Shown here: positions 1 to 11,180 of the stretch, piece by piece
Layout of the letters: the number at the start of each line of letters is the position of its first letter
How positions within the stretch are numbered: the stretch's first letter is position 1
NCBI RefSeq assembly: GCF_905171765.1
Contig: NC_053390.1
Location: 212,665,359-212,729,358 of the forward strand
DNA length: 64,000 nt
Direction: 5' to 3'
Origin: Bufo bufo
Taxonomy: Eukaryota; Chordata; Amphibia; Anura; Bufonidae
Translations under genes and position numbers: made by a program
Notes under the pieces: model-generated
Databases searched by the model: none
What the model saw: only the letters and a program-made list of their open reading frames with translations
What the model was told of the DNA's origin: nothing

Positions 1-86
1 AGAGAGGCATGGAGCATTATCAGTCATGTTAATGCTCCATGTCTCCGCTGTCCGGAACGGGGCTTAGCTGTCTTTCACGCAGCGGA

Positions 87-544
87 TTAGGCTACTTTCA
101 CACTCGCGTTTTGGGCAGATCCGTCATGGGTCTGAAAAAACTGACCTGTTACAATAATATAACCGCATGCACCCATTATGAACGGATCCGTTTGTATTAT
201 CTGTAACATAGCCAAGACCGATCAGTCATGAACTCCATTGAAAGTCAATGGGAGACGGATCCTTTTTCTATTGTGTCAGAGAAAACTGATCCGTCCCCAT
301 TGACTTACATTGTGTTTCAGGACGGATCCGTTTGGCTCAGTTTAGTCAAGCAGACAGCAAAACGCTGCAGGCAGCTTCCAGAGCGGAATGGTGACTGAAC
401 GGAGGCAGACGGATGCATTCTGAGCGGATCCTTTTGCATTCAGAATGCATTAGGGCAAAACTGATCCGTTTTGGACCGCTTGTGAGAGCCCTCAACGGAT
501 CTCAGAAACGGAAAGCCAAAACGCCAGTGTGAAATTAGCCTTAC
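87..544. repeat. MITE (GGCTACTTTCACAC family) in ANAPC5 intron 2
   Basis: The ends are inverted copies: GGCTACTTTCACACTCGCG on the left and a matching CCAGTGTGAAATTAGCC on the right, flanked by TTAG and TTAC. The inside is rich in ACGGATCCG-type words that pair across the element. Better-preserved relatives in this window (for example 38726-39734) are flanked by TTAA, so a TTAA target, as used by piggyBac and Kolobok transposases, is inferred. There is no coding capacity. Confidence 0.75.
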
Positions 545-593
545 CTGCTCGTGTGAAAGATCCCTAATAGCGGTGCTAACAACAAGACTGTAC

Positions 594-673
594 CTGATTT
601 GCAGCGAACTTGCCACATTTGGACAACATTCATTGACAATCTTAATCAGCTTTGAAAGTGACATGTCCGGACC
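594..673 (-). CDS. ANAPC5: ANAPC5 exon 2 (partial gene)
   Basis: This 80-bp exon continues the reading frame of exon 1 in phase 0 and ends two bases into an Arg codon. The acceptor (ATCCTAG) and donor (CAG|GTACAG) are both canonical. It encodes 26 full residues that begin GPDMSLSKL and include CCPNVASSLQI, closely matching the human ANAPC5 segment that begins GPDITLSKL and ends QLANSVQIR. ANAPC5 is a TPR-containing scaffold subunit of the anaphase-promoting complex, the nuclear and cytoplasmic ubiquitin ligase that drives mitotic exit. The next exons lie beyond the left edge. The assignment rests on recognition of the protein, with no search run, but two adjacent exons match in order and strand. 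Confidence 0.93.
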
Positions 674-2685
674 CTAGGATAACAAAGAGAAAGGTTAACA
701 GATTTACAAATCCGGAAAAAAACAGCACGGTTTCAACAAGCCAGAGACAGACAAAAAACTGCATTAATTAGAAAAAAAATAGGCAACAAATACTTGTGTG
801 CTCTGCTTTTCATATTTCCCATAGATTCCATTTGCCTCCGGGTCCATGCAGCCGCGCCGCAAAAGATGGGACATGTCTTTTGCAGATCGCAGACTCATAG
901 AAGTCAATGGTGCTGCACCGCGATGCGGGGTGCACATGGTAAGTGTCTTATTTAAAGTATAACTGTCTTTTTTATTTGGAGTATTGGATTGTGGTGATTA
1001 ATATCTCCTTGGTGGCCCTATTTCAACTTTTCACTGTGTATTCAATTACCCCCTAATTCTACATTTTTGTTCCCTGTACGGCCTACTTTTACCTGTGCTT
1101 AAATAGGGTTGCTAGGCATGGTCCGTCTATCTGTTGAAGGATGGAGCACGCAGCGTGCAGGGTCACATTACTGACAGCCAGGGACTGTAAGTAAATGATT
1201 AAAGCCAGGTCCTCCCCAGCAGCTGATAACAGTGCCTGGGCTGTGTGCACTTCTCCCTGTCCCTGCGCTTGGCAGACGCTCCCTCACTCAGCAGAGCTGG
1301 AGAAGTAGAGTTGAATCAGTGCAGACCAGGGAAGGGAGATCTGCCATCTGCTCAGTGTATAAATGAAAGCAACATGTGGTAAGAGGACCCCTTTGTGCTA
1401 CAGGAGATTAACACTTTAGGGAGGAGAGCTCTGGTTACTGACACTTTTGGGGGGCTATTGTTACTGGCTAGTGAAGGCAGGCGGGATTAGCCTCAGGGTG
1501 AGGGCAGTGGCGGCCATCTTAACTGAATAGTGAAATTGCAGTTTTATGCAGACTGGTTGCTAAGGGCTGAATCTTATTAAATATGGGGTAAGTCAGTCTA
1601 ATAGTGACTGATTCTGGAATATCATGTTATTAGTAACTACATATATGAAAATTGAAATTAGGGTCTAAATGTGACAGTTATCCTTTAAGCTGCAGTTTCT
1701 GTGACAAAGTCAGGAACAGATGAGGCAGCAGGAAGAAGTCCACGTCCTTCATCCTTCCTTTACAGTATACTTCCCGGTGTTGCAGAATCAACTTTTGGTT
1801 TAAAGGGGTTCTGCACTTTGTTTAAACTGATGATCTATCCTCTGGATAGATCATCAGCATCTGATCGGCGGGAGTCCGACACCCGGGACCCCCGCCGATC
1901 AGCTGATTGAGAAGGCAGCGGCGCTCCAGCAGTGCCGCGGCCTTCTCACCGTTTACCGCTGTCCGAGTGACGTCACAACTAATATCAACTTGGTGGGGCT
2001 AAGCTCTGTTCACTTGAATGAAGCTTAGCCCCGCCCAGCCAAGTTTATACAAGTCGTGACGTCACTGGGCCGGCGGTAAACAGTGAGAAGCCCTGCTTTA
2101 GCGCGGCTGCCTTCTCAAACAGCTGATCGGCAGGGGTCGAAGCTGATGATCTATCCAGAGGATAGATCATCAGTTTAAACAAAGTGCAGAACCCTTTTAA
2201 AAAACCTGCATCTTTTTTATTTTCACCTGGAGGATCTTTCCCGTCCCGGCATGCTATTGGCTGACTCCCGCCGGATGTTTTAAACCGTGCGACAGGGAGA
2301 TGTAGTGGCAGCCGCGTGGGCATCAGGAGCGACACGGATGCTGGGGTAGGTAAATACAACCAGATAAGTTTTTTTGCGGTCGCGTGCAAGAGGCCTAAGG
2401 CAGTGTGTGTACACAAGAATCTTAGTGCATACGATATGCACAAAAAGCTATTCTCTTTACACTGGCGCCTTGCACTGTGACAGCCATACGAGGTGAAGCT
2501 CCGCGCAGATTTCACTCTATGCATCGCAAAGGGAGAAATCATCCGCAGCACAGACAGATAGACAGACACCACAGGTCAATGTCTGATGCACATAGAGGAG
2601 ACTCTAGTAGTGCAGAGGCTGTACCTCCAGCCAGGATCTCAGCATGCAGACCAGCCCTGAAGGCACCTGGCACACTGCCACTCAC
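674..2685 (-). other. ANAPC5: ANAPC5 intron 1
   Basis: This intron of about 2.0 kb runs from a GTGAGT donor beside 2686 to the TAG acceptor at 674. It contains a TTAA-flanked MITE at 1800-2200. The rest, including 700-1790, shows no coding segment or repeat that I recognise. Confidence 0.88.
1800..2200. repeat. TTAA-flanked palindromic MITE (GGTTCTGCACTTTG)
   Basis: TTAA stands at both ends. The terminal inverted repeats are about 50 bp, starting AAGGGGTTCTGCACTTTG and including GATGATCTATCC. Degenerate relatives with the same GGATAG-TCATCA core lie at 22262-22560 and 37184-37615. The piggyBac or Kolobok class is inferred from TTAA alone. Confidence 0.8.
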
Positions 2686-2886
2686 CTGGAGAAGCGGCAG
2701 GATCTGCTTTTTTAGCCTTCTCTTTTCCACCGCTGCCATCTCCCTGTTTTTGGTCATCTCGCTCAGCAGCACTAGCACGGAGATCTTGTATGGAGTCACC
2801 CAGTCCTTGATACCAAACACATTAGCATGCACTACGCCATTGGTCATCATGGGGTTAAAATACAGGCTCTCGTGAACGCTCGCCAT
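2686..2886 (-). CDS. ANAPC5: ANAPC5 exon 1, start codon to first donor
   Basis: The start codon is the ATG at 2886-2884 and the exon gives 67 codons to a CAG|GTGAGT donor. The product begins MASVHESLYFNPMMTNG and continues through VFGIKDWVTPYKI to LLPLLQ-type residues. The N-terminus is essentially that of human ANAPC5, with divergence only around residues 44-60. The frame stays open upstream, but only through a TTG, so no longer start is supported. The protein is a scaffold subunit of the anaphase-promoting complex and carries TPR repeats further on, outside this window. A promoter-like segment lies immediately upstream. RNF34, the expected divergent neighbour, is found on the other strand 38 kb away. 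Confidence 0.95.
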
Positions 2887-3040
2887 GGCCAGGCACTGCT
2901 CTGCAGCCTCCACTACTCGCAGCTTCACAGCCAGGCGCGTCACGGAGCGGGCCAATCGGAACGCAAACTGTGCATCACGTGATCTGAGACGCTCGGACCT
3001 GGCTGTTAAACTTTCCCCGGGATCCCTGGAAACAAAAGAT
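2887..3040 (-). promoter_or_regulatory. ANAPC5: ANAPC5 promoter and 5' UTR region
   Basis: This GC-rich stretch directly upstream of the ANAPC5 start contains a CCAAT box at 2952-2956 (the NF-Y type works in either orientation) and a palindromic E-box ATCACGTGAT at 2974-2983 (the USF and MYC site type). No TATA box is visible, as usual for a housekeeping gene. The start of transcription cannot be fixed from sequence alone. Confidence 0.6.
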
Positions 3041-3179
3041 ATGCAATTAGTGTTCCGCGATGAAAACTAGTTAGTAAAACCGTTATTCTTGATAAGTTGT
3101 AGTTTTTAATGGTACCATTTTGGGGTACACATAACATTAACTCTTTCTGGGAGGGAGATGGGGAAAAAACAGCAATACT

Positions 3180-3790
3180 GCCAGTGAGTAGTTACGTTAT
3201 AAATTTTGCAACGATTATTTTACGACATAAATAACATATCTTTATTCTCTGGGTCAGTGCGATTACAGTGATACCTACATATAGCTTTTTATGTTTTACT
3301 ACTTTTGTGAAATAAAGCCCCTTTTTAAAAAAAAAAAAAAAAAAAATCTTTTTGCATTTCCACTTTCCAAGATTCATAACTTTTTTATTTTTATTTCTAT
3401 GGAGTTGAGTGAAGGCTTGATTTTTTTTGCAGGACGACTTGTTTTGGTATCATTTTTGGGCAAATAACACTTTTGGCAATTCTGGCATTTTTTATTTTAT
3501 TTTTTACTGCGTTCACCGTAGGGAATAATTTACATGATATTTGAGATAGCAAACTTATGGGGGAGATTTTATTTTTGAATTTTTTTTCATTGAAAAGCGC
3601 ATTTTCAATGGAAAAAAGTATATTTTTATTGTAATTTTTTTACATTTAATAATAATTTTTTTCCTTTTTTATTTTTAACCGCAATAGTCTTTTGATTGCT
3701 TCTAAAATACAATGCACTATCCCTATAGTGCATTGCATTTTAATGTCAGTGCTATACTGATATTAAAATGCAGCCTGCTGGGGAACACTC
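3180..3790. repeat. A+T-rich dispersed repeat, unclassified
   Basis: The block holds the words CTCTGGGTCAG, GCGATTACAGTGATACC and CATAACTTTTTTATTTTT followed by GAAGGCTTGA and GCAGGACGACTTG. Parts recur at 25440-25600 and at 32440-32640, so it is an interspersed repeat. No terminal repeats or coding motifs were seen, so no class is given. Confidence 0.5.
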
Positions 3791-4883
3791 AAGGCCAGCT
3801 TGGGGCCAACCAGCCTATACACACATCGGCACCTCGCGATTGTATTTGCAGAGGGAGTCCGCTCCTTCTGTCACTGCTTACGTGAGGTGGGCGCCATTGT
3901 AAGGGGTTAACAGACTGGATCGGCACTCCTGCTGGTTGGAGCTGTTAGGGGAGGAGCGCGGCATCGGGGACCCGTTCTGTGCTTAGACCGAGCCGCCATG
4001 ACAAGGAGTTTTAAAAAAACGCACAGATTTAAAATGTTGGGGGTTTTTTGTAGCGGAAAATGGATAATACAAACTTATACTTCATTTAGATATAGCTAGC
4101 TTTCAAAGTTTGGCCCCTAATAAATGTAGAAAATATTTAGAAAGGAAGCCCATGTGAAGATTTTTTTTCTGTCAGAAAAAGTGATTATTCGTATAGTGTC
4201 ACATAGTGGAACACAACACCAGATCCATGCGTCATATATATCAACAGTGTATACATCCTGTAGATGAATATGCTACTACTGCATGGGAGACACTTGGCTC
4301 CACCACTCGTATAGTATTAATCCAAAAGTCAATGCAAACCCACCCAAAAAAAAACAGACGTTAACAATTATTAGAAAAAAATAAATAAATTGTGCTGTAA
4401 TTCGCACTTTAATTAACTCAGTTGACCGGAGTTGAGTGACCTGACTGATGGAGACACCCCACATGCTGCCTGCCCCTGTCCCTCCCAAGTCCCTGTTGAT
4501 CAACATGCCTACCTCAGCAACCAAAAGTCAGTGGTGCCCACCACTCCTTCACTGGCAACCATACTTAGGCTGGACAGTTTGACTTTTCGGCTCCTAGTCC
4601 TCTGTTTGGCAAAAGGCCTGGGAGTCCTCCTTTCTCATGAATGCATAGCTCCCAACTTTTTGGATGGTCAAAGAGGGACACTTGTGGTTCATTGTGTAAA
4701 AGTCAATTTTTCCTGCATATTTATACACTTTAATAGCTATTTTTCACAATATCGCAAAAATTATCTGAATGTAGAAATTTCTAAAAATCCATATTGCACC
4801 AAATAATGAATTAATATACAAGGTGGGGTCTAATATACAGAGAGGAACCAAACACTTTCTGGATCAATATTATAAATGTAACT
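3791..4883. other. Intergenic, nothing recognised
   Basis: Mixed composition with short A and T runs. I see no exon, transposase motif or clear inverted repeat here. Confidence 0.5.
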
Positions 4884-4891
4884 ATGCAAAT

Positions 4892-5159
4892 CAGTGGCGT
4901 ACATAGAGAAGTAAGAGCCCCATAGCAAGGATCAAACCAGGCCCCCCACACAGGACAGAAGGGTTTCTGCCTAAACCCCTTTCAGTGACCCTTGGGCTAT
5001 TTTTTCCACTGCCTCATTTGCTAAAAGTTCTTTCCATAGAGGTAGAGTCCTGACCAAGTTTTCACCCCAGTAGAAGAGGGGGTGATCCCAACTGGGCCCC
5101 CTTTTGTCCTGGGCCCCAGAGCAGTTGCATGGTATGCCGCTATGGTAGTTACGCCCCTG
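4892..5159. mobile_element. hAT-type MITE with 8-bp target duplication
   Basis: The ends are CAGTGGCGTA and, inverted, CAGGGGCGTAACTA. They are bounded by ATGCAAAT (4884-4891) and ATGCAAAA (5160-5167), an 8-bp duplication with one mismatch. An 8-bp duplication and CAGNGGCG ends are typical of hAT transposons. The 268-bp element has no transposase. Confidence 0.82.
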
Positions 5160-5199
5160 ATGCAAAAGAGGGACACTTGGGAGGTCTTGTGAATGGCAG

Positions 5200-5560
5200 T
5201 GGGGGACAGCACCATGGGTATATGCCCAGCTGCCACTACGAGGCTGCCACTAGAATGGAAAAGTGTTGGCTCTACCTAGATGGGCTATACCCTCTGCACA
5301 GACACTAAACTAACCAGTTTTTAGTCTAGTGTCTGTAGGAGGCAGACATGACCTGCTCTGTTTTTTTATTTTTGTAGGTCTTGCTGCTCTTTATGTTTTA
5401 TTCTTTTCTTTTATTATTTTTTCTTTTCTTCTGTAGGCTTCAGCTTGCTGCGGGATGGGTCTTCATTGTGGATATCCACCTTAGTAGCACCCCCTGCGGG
5501 CGCGTACTTTGGTACCTCGCCAGTCACCCAGTCACCCTTTACTGCATCTGCAGTGGCATG
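5200..5560 (+). repeat. DIRS-1 left inverted terminus
   Basis: It carries GGGGGACAGCACCATGGGTA, then GACACTAAACTAACCAG and GTGGATATCCACCTTAGTAG. All three recur in the same order on the opposite strand at 9230-9590. Confidence 0.88.
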
Positions 5561-6349
5561 CCGGCAATCCCACGTAAGTGCGAGTTTTCCGAAGGGGTGA
5601 CACTGCGGCGCCTGAAGACGTCAGACCGTAAGTACTCTCCCTGCGTCCCATGGGATCCCCCAGGTTGGTTCTCCTCTTTTGGCCAGGGGGTGGGATTCCC
5701 TATTATTCGGGGGTCTTGGGGAGAGTGTCCCCCTCCCCTCCATTCTCTCCCCCTTGTTCCTTCCCTTCTTCCACTAGTAGGGTGCTTTTTTCTCCCCTCT
5801 CCTGGATTCCCTTTTCCTCCCTGGCCACCCAATCCTCTCCCCGGCCTTCCCTTCTAATTTAGTCCCTGGCTTCGGCCGGGACTAGGCAGCATTTTTCTCT
5901 GGCCTGTACCCGGGTGCCAGGTGCGCCCTTTGCCCCGTTTTTCAGCTCCGCTTCCATTTAGGAGGCCCCCCCAATTTTTTTTATATTCCCCCCTCTCCTC
6001 TCGGCTGTTGGGAGAGTTCTCCTTCCCTCCTATCCCAGTTAAGTGCTGGCTTTTGCCTAGGGGGCGGAGTTTTCACTTCCCTTCAGTTCTTGGGGCGTCC
6101 ATCTTGCCAGCACTCCGGTGACCTCATGGATCTCTTCTGCAAGCCTCCCTAGACTGCGGCTGATGCAGCGCCTCTTCGGGGGCACAGCCCCTGGGGTCCG
6201 GTAGGGCAGCCTCTGGCTGGCTTTTTTTTGGTCTTTTTCAGGCTCCCACTGAGCCCTCATGTCCTCTTCCAGAGAAGACTCCCATTCCCAGCCCCACTTC
6301 TGCGTCCTCGGGTCGCTCCCAGGACAGGTCTGAGGCAAGCAATGAATCC

Positions 6350-7320
6350 TCCCCTGCCACCGCCTTGGGGGACACCTCTGACTCAGATTCTGGATCTGAG
6401 CAGAGCACAGCCCTATCTGCAGCCATGCAGGACCTCTTTAGGGTAGTTAGGGACACTTTCCACGTACAGGAAGATCCGTCCTCTGCGGCTCAGGAATCAG
6501 TATCATTCCGCTGTTCTAGGCGCCCCCCCCCCCCCTTGGTTTTCCCTAACCATGCGGATCTCGACGCACTCCTTGCCATGTAGTGGCGTCACCCGGATAG
6601 GCGCCTTCAGCCTGCCAAGGGTTCAAATGTCCTTTTTTCCATTTCTGAGGACTCCATTGTTATGTGGTCTGTCCCTCCTCAGGTACATCCACAGGTGGCC
6701 CGTCTTGCTAAGGCCACCACCCTTCCCTTGGCCGACGCAGCTTCCTTGTCTGATCCTTCAGACAAGAAGATAGATTCCTTGTCCAAGGCTCCACTATCCA
6801 CCCCGCCTTTGCTGCATCATGGGTTGCTAAGGCCTGTGTGGTCTGGGCCAAACAACTTGTTCAGTCCTTGCCCTTGGGTTTTGATCAGGGAGAGTTCCAT
6901 CTCCTTGCTTCTCAACTCCTCCAGGTGTCACGGTATCTTTGTGATGTTTCCCTGGAATCGGCCCGTCGCGCAAGCAGGGTGGCTGCCAACTCTGTGGCCA
7001 TTCACCGCACTGTCTGGCTTCGTCTAAAAAGGCGCTCATATCACTCCCCTTTCTGGGAGGTAAGCTTTTCAGGAAGCGTTTTGGAGAAGCTTATTTCTGA
7101 GGTCACGGGCGGTAAAAGTTCTCTCCTGCCCCAGAACCGTCCGCACTGCCGCCATCCCATGTCAGCGTCACGGTCTCTTTCGGGACTCCTCCTCCAGTCA
7201 GGACAAAAAGGCTGCTCGACCTTCCTTCAAGACCAAGCCCCCCTGGCACGCCCGCCCTAAGCTTTCCAAACCCCTATCTGCAAAGCCATAATCTGCATGA
7301 AGATTTTCCCCCACTAGAGT
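6350..7320 (+). pseudogene. DIRS-1 gag-like region
   Basis: Broken frames give an acidic, Ser-rich stretch (SDSDSGSEQST), then a basic region with LESARRASRVAANSVAIHR and WLRLK. That order resembles the gag-like ORF upstream of reverse transcriptase in vertebrate DIRS elements. There are several frameshifts, and a run of 13 C at 6523-6535 disrupts the frame. Identification rests mainly on position and the Arg/Ala-rich helix. Confidence 0.6.
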
Positions 7321-7462
7321 CGACCCCTCGAGTGGGGAGTCAGTTGCTCTCCTTTCAGGATTCCTGGAGCGCAAGTGTGGACGACGTTTAGGTTCTGGAT
7401 ACAGCCTAGGTTCCAGATACAAGATAGAATTCTCCGCCCTTCCCACAGGTCGGTTCTTCCAG

Positions 7463-7950
7463 TTGTCGACACCCAGATCCCCCTCCCGGGCGGCCGCTTT
7501 TTTTCAGGCCATTCATTCCCTTCACATGCGGGGAGTGATTGTCCCTGTCCCGACCTCGGAACGTTTTCAGGGGTTTTATTCAAACCTCTTCACTGTTCCC
7601 AAGAAGGACGGTTCTCTTCGCCCCATTTTGGATCTGAATTATTTTGTCCGAGTCCGTCACTTTCGCATGGAATCCCTCAGGTCAGTGATTGCTTCCCTAG
7701 AGGTGGGCGAGTTTCTTTCGTCTATTAACATCTGGGATGCTTATCTGCATGTCCCATGTCCCCATAGCTCTGTCTAATCAGAGGTACCTTCGCTTCACGG
7801 TAGGTTCTCTTTATTTCCAATTCGTGGCATTGCCCTTCGGCCTGGCTTCCACTCCGAGGGTCTTTACAAAGGTGATGGCTCCCCTCATTGCACTCCTCCA
7901 TACCAGGGGGGTTGCGGTGATACCCTAGCTGGACTATCTTCTGGTGAAGG
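7463..7950 (+). pseudogene. DIRS-1 reverse transcriptase
   Basis: The region contains FTVPKKDGSLRPILDLNYF, then DAYLHVP, FVALPFGLASTPRVFTK and a catalytic-site remnant. The substrate loop and LPFG block identify the DIRS/Ty3-like polymerase fold. The metal-binding YLDD box near 7925-7945 now reads stop-LDY, and a frameshift lies near 7770, so no active enzyme can be made. Confidence 0.88.
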
Positions 7951-8039
7951 CTTCATCCCGGGAGGACAACTTGTCCAGCCTCCACATCACCCTGTCCGTG
8001 CTATCCCTGTTCGAGTGGCTGGTGAATCGCTCCAAGTCC

Positions 8040-8770
8040 TAATTTGTTCCCAGCCAGAGAATGGAATTCCTGGGCATGGTCCTCAACACTCGCCCCAGGA
8101 CAAGGTCCTGGCTCTCCAGTCAGGCGTGGCCTGCCTTCACAAGCCGTCTCCTCTGTCCATCCACTGGTTCTGCCCAATTCCACACCCGGTCCCTCTAGCT
8201 CTCAATTCTCGCCAGATGGAACAAGTCTCAGTCAGGCCTCGATCGCCCAATCCGCCTTTCCCCTCAGGTCCACTGGGATTTGCTTTGGTGGCTGAACCCC
8301 TGAACCGTCTCCCTCGGCAGATCCTTCCTTCCCCCCGTTGGCAGGTGATCTCCTCCGATGCCATGGGAGAGCCCCCTGCAGATCAACACCCTAGAGCTCA
8401 GGGCCATTTACCTAGCTCTCACCTGTTGGACTCCCCAGACAACTCCACTGCGGTGGCTTATTTGAACCACCAGGGGGGCACCAGAAGCGTGGAGTGAAGG
8501 AAGCCTCTCGCATTCTTTGGTGGGCGGAGAGACACGTTCCCGCTCTCTCTGCTGTACACATCCCCGAAGTCAACAATTGGGCAGCCAACTTCCTCATTTG
8601 CCAATGCCTCGATCCGGGCGAGTGGTCGCTCCATCCGGAGATGTTTCAACAGCTCTGTCAGCATTGGGGCGTCCCAGATGTGGACCTTTTCGCCTCCTGT
8701 CTGAATCACAAACTTCCGCTTTACATGCCAGGTCTCGGGATCCTCAGGCTCTTGCGGTGGACGCCCTAGT
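8040..8770 (+). pseudogene. DIRS-1 RNase H-like region
   Basis: Recognisable pieces are VISSDAMGE, where the first catalytic Asp falls, STAVAYLNHQGGTRS, VHIPEVNNWAANFL and a DVDLFAS block. The same blocks occur in good order in DIRS element 3 (51638-52114). Several frameshifts and one internal loss break it up. Confidence 0.75.
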
Positions 8771-8929
8771 ACTCCCGTGGTCCAATTTCAATCTCCTGTA
8801 TCTATTCCCCCCCCCCCCCCCAGTACTCGAGCGCCTCAGAATGGACTGGGTTTCAGCGATCTTGGTGCTACCACTGCATCCCGACCTCCTTTCGCAAAGT
8901 CTGCAGTTCCACCTGAGTTTACCTCGGCT

Positions 8930-9232
8930 TAATTTACCGGCGTGGTCCTGAGGTTCTGCGGCCTCTCAGAGTCCGTTATCCAAACCATGCTTCACGCACT
9001 TAAACCCCAGTCAGCCAGGATTTACCATTGTACCTGGAAGGCTTATTTTGCCTGGTGTGAATCCAGCGGGGTTCACCCTCTTTTTTTTTTTCCACCCCTA
9101 GGATTCTTCCCTTTATTCAGACAGGGCTTGAGAAGGGTCTCTGCCTGGCCTCTCTCAAAGGTCACGTCTTGGCCTTGTCTGTGCTTTTCAAAAGGTCTCT
9201 GGCTTCTCTTTGGTCACTATTACCTGCTGCGG
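8930..9232 (+). pseudogene. DIRS-1 tyrosine recombinase, N-terminal part only
   Basis: The reading frame has SESVIQTMLHALKPQSARIY, TWKAYFAWC and an LRRVSA-type tail, which is the SAM-like N-terminal domain of DIRS recombinases. The catalytic domain with Arg, HxxR and Tyr is absent because the right terminus follows at once. Confidence 0.75.
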
Positions 9233-9590
9233 GAGCAGTAAAGGGGCACTGAGTGACCGGCGAGGCACCAAAGTAGGCGCCCACAGGGGGTGCTACTAAG
9301 GTGGATATCCACGATGAACCCCCTTCCTGCAGCAGGCAGAAGCCTGCAGAAGAAAAGAAAAGCTAATACAATAAAATATAAAAGATAGCAGCAAGACCTG
9401 CAAAAAAACCAGAGCAGGTCAGGTCTGCCTCCTACAGACACTAGACTAAAAACTGGTTAGTTTAGTGTCTGTGCAGAGGGTATAGCCCATCTGGGTGGAG
9501 CCAACACTTTTCCTTATTTAGTGTCAGCCTCCTAGTGGCAGCTGGGTATATACCCATGGTGCTGTGTCCCCCAGTGCATCCAACGGAAAA
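9230..9590 (-). repeat. DIRS-1 right inverted terminus
   Basis: This is the inverse of 5200-5560, with the same GTGGATATCCAC and TAGTGTCTGT words on the other strand. Just outside it, at 9598-9607, is a TTTACGGTAA motif like those at the ends of the other two DIRS elements. Confidence 0.88.
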
Positions 9591-9595
9591 AAGGA

Positions 9596-10026
9596 TTTTA
9601 CGGTAAGCACAAAAATCCAGTTTTTACTGTGGCTCGGTGCATTCAGCCAGAAGCATTGCACTGAACGAGCGCACCCAGCAGCAACAGCACTGACTGACGA
9701 TGGCTCTCACGCTCACTCAGTCACTAGAGCTGGCCCGACATCCCGCTCTGTGACTGAAGTGTGATGAGTCTGACATAAGCTTTTCGCTCGCTGCTGAGCC
9801 ATTTCAGTGATGAATGAATAGCTTGTGTCATCACACTCAGCCAGTCACAGAGTGGGATGTCGACAGAAGCAGCATCCGAACCCGCGCACAATGGGTAATG
9901 TCTCAGATATTATTTATAGAGCTGGACATGGGGATATATAGTGTAGATATATTACATTTTATATAAGGACGGCAATTGGGGCTATATCGCAGTGTTACTC
10001 TCAGAAACACACCAGGAGTATATTAG
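9596..10026. other. Intergenic with a short inverted repeat
   Basis: Segments near 9733-9760 and 9840-9863 are imperfect inverted copies around GACATCCCGCTCTGTGACTG. Nothing else is recognised. Confidence 0.5.
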
Positions 10027-10757
10027 TTGGTCTCGATGCGGATAACCCCTTCGACCGGGTGTTATGGTCCCATCTTCATAGAATATTAAAGGGGTTGTGT
10101 CACTTCAGCAAATGGCATTTACCATGCAAAGAAAGTTAATAAAAGCCTCTTACTAATGTATTGTGATTGTCCATATTGGCTCCTTTGCTGGCTGGATTCA
10201 TTTTTCCATCACATTATGTACTGCTCATTTCCATGGTTACGACCACGCTGCAATCCAGCAGCGGTGACCACGCTTGTACACTATAGGAAAAAGTGTGCAA
10301 GCGTGGTCACCGCTGCTGTATTGCAGGGTGGTCTGTAACCATGGAAACGAAGAGTATATAATGTGATGGAAAAATGAATCCAGAAAGCAATATGGATAAT
10401 AACAATACAACACATGGTAAGTGACTTGTATTAACTTTATCTACATAATAATTGTTATTTGTGATGTGACACAACCCTTTTACTCTACGCAACTTTGGTA
10501 TGTATTTTTATGATGTTGTCCAAAAGATGTACTCCCAACCCAAATCAATGACCTGGGTAAATACTAAATTTTCCTCCTTATTTCCAGTACACAGCGCCAA
10601 TAGGCAGGGATGCGTTATTATTTAAATCTACATTAGACCCCTTGCTACGTTCAGGGGCATCATAGTAGGTCAGTCTAAAGTATTAGTCTTTGCGGATGAT
10701 ATTTTGCTCTTTATCTCCAACCTCAAGCAGACAATCCAAAGCACAATGTTGATTAGG
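10027..10757 (+). pseudogene. L1/Tx1-type LINE reverse transcriptase fragment
   Basis: Before the inner MITE the frame reads DADNPFDRVLWSHLHRIL, an L1-type DAxKAFDRV block. After the MITE it reads RQGC-like residues and then VLVFADDILLFISNL, the FADD catalytic box. A 397-bp MITE (10086-10482) splits the two, and frameshifts add to the decay. A short possible continuation follows the next MITE near 11000. It is a dead internal piece with no ends. Confidence 0.75.
10086..10482. repeat. TTAA-type MITE (GGGGTTGTGTCAC) inside the LINE
   Basis: It starts TTAAAGGGGTTGTGTCAC and ends with the inverse GTGACACAACCCTTTTA. The interior has an inverted pair around ATTGCAGGGTGG and GTAACCATGGAAA. A longer relative, itself split by insertions, spans 56652-58199. 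Confidence 0.82.
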
Positions 10758-10970
10758 GCTCATGAACACGATCATATTTTGGGTCTGCATCCAATTCGCG
10801 GCCCCGCAAAAAAAAAAAATAGAACATGTCTTATTCTTGTCTGTTTTAAGAAAATACTTAACTTTTGCGGACAAGAATAGGAATGTCTACAATGGGCTGC
10901 TCGTTCCGTAACGGCTTCGGTTTTTCGCGGACCGCAAAAAAACGGAATGGTCGTGTGCATGAGGCCTTAG
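10753..10970. repeat. MITE (CATGCACACGACC family)
   Basis: The left end GGGCTCATGAACACGATC pairs with the right end GGTCGTGTGCATGAGGCC. The interior carries TTGCGGAC and GGACAAGAATAGG words shared with the elements at 34790, 36484 and 56707. Confidence 0.75.
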
Positions 10971-11180
10971 GATAATGGGAAACAATCCCCTCTGACTTTT
11001 ATATACCCCTTAAGATACCTCTGATGGCGGGTGTGCAGGACCTATTTTTCTGCTACATATCCGCTCCTGAAGAAATGCCAATACAAAATTATTGGCACAG
11101 AAACGCCAAGCAGAGCACAGAAACGTACCAGCAGAGAATAGTCTGCTGGAGTTCTCCGGATCCGGCACTGCCAGGTAGTA

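Larger units (their letters stand above)
5195..9595 (+). mobile_element. DIRS-type retroelement 1, degenerate
   Basis: Inverted termini of about 360 bp enclose, in order, gag-like, reverse transcriptase, RNase H and the start of a tyrosine recombinase, all on the plus strand and broken by stops and frameshifts. Inverted termini plus a recombinase in place of an integrase are the hallmark of DIRS elements. The recombinase runs straight into the right terminus, so its catalytic half and the internal complementary region are missing. C tracts of 13 and 15 bases sit inside at 6523 and 8807. The copy is certainly inactive. Confidence 0.88.

Noticed and set aside
2887..2955. Upstream in-frame extension of ANAPC5 by 23 codons
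   Set aside because: The extension would begin at a TTG. The ATG at 2886 gives the conserved N-terminus.
5381..5857. 158-codon open frame in DIRS-1 as a gene
   Set aside because: It lies across the inverted terminus, is made of low-complexity pyrimidine-rich text and has no counterpart in other DIRS elements.
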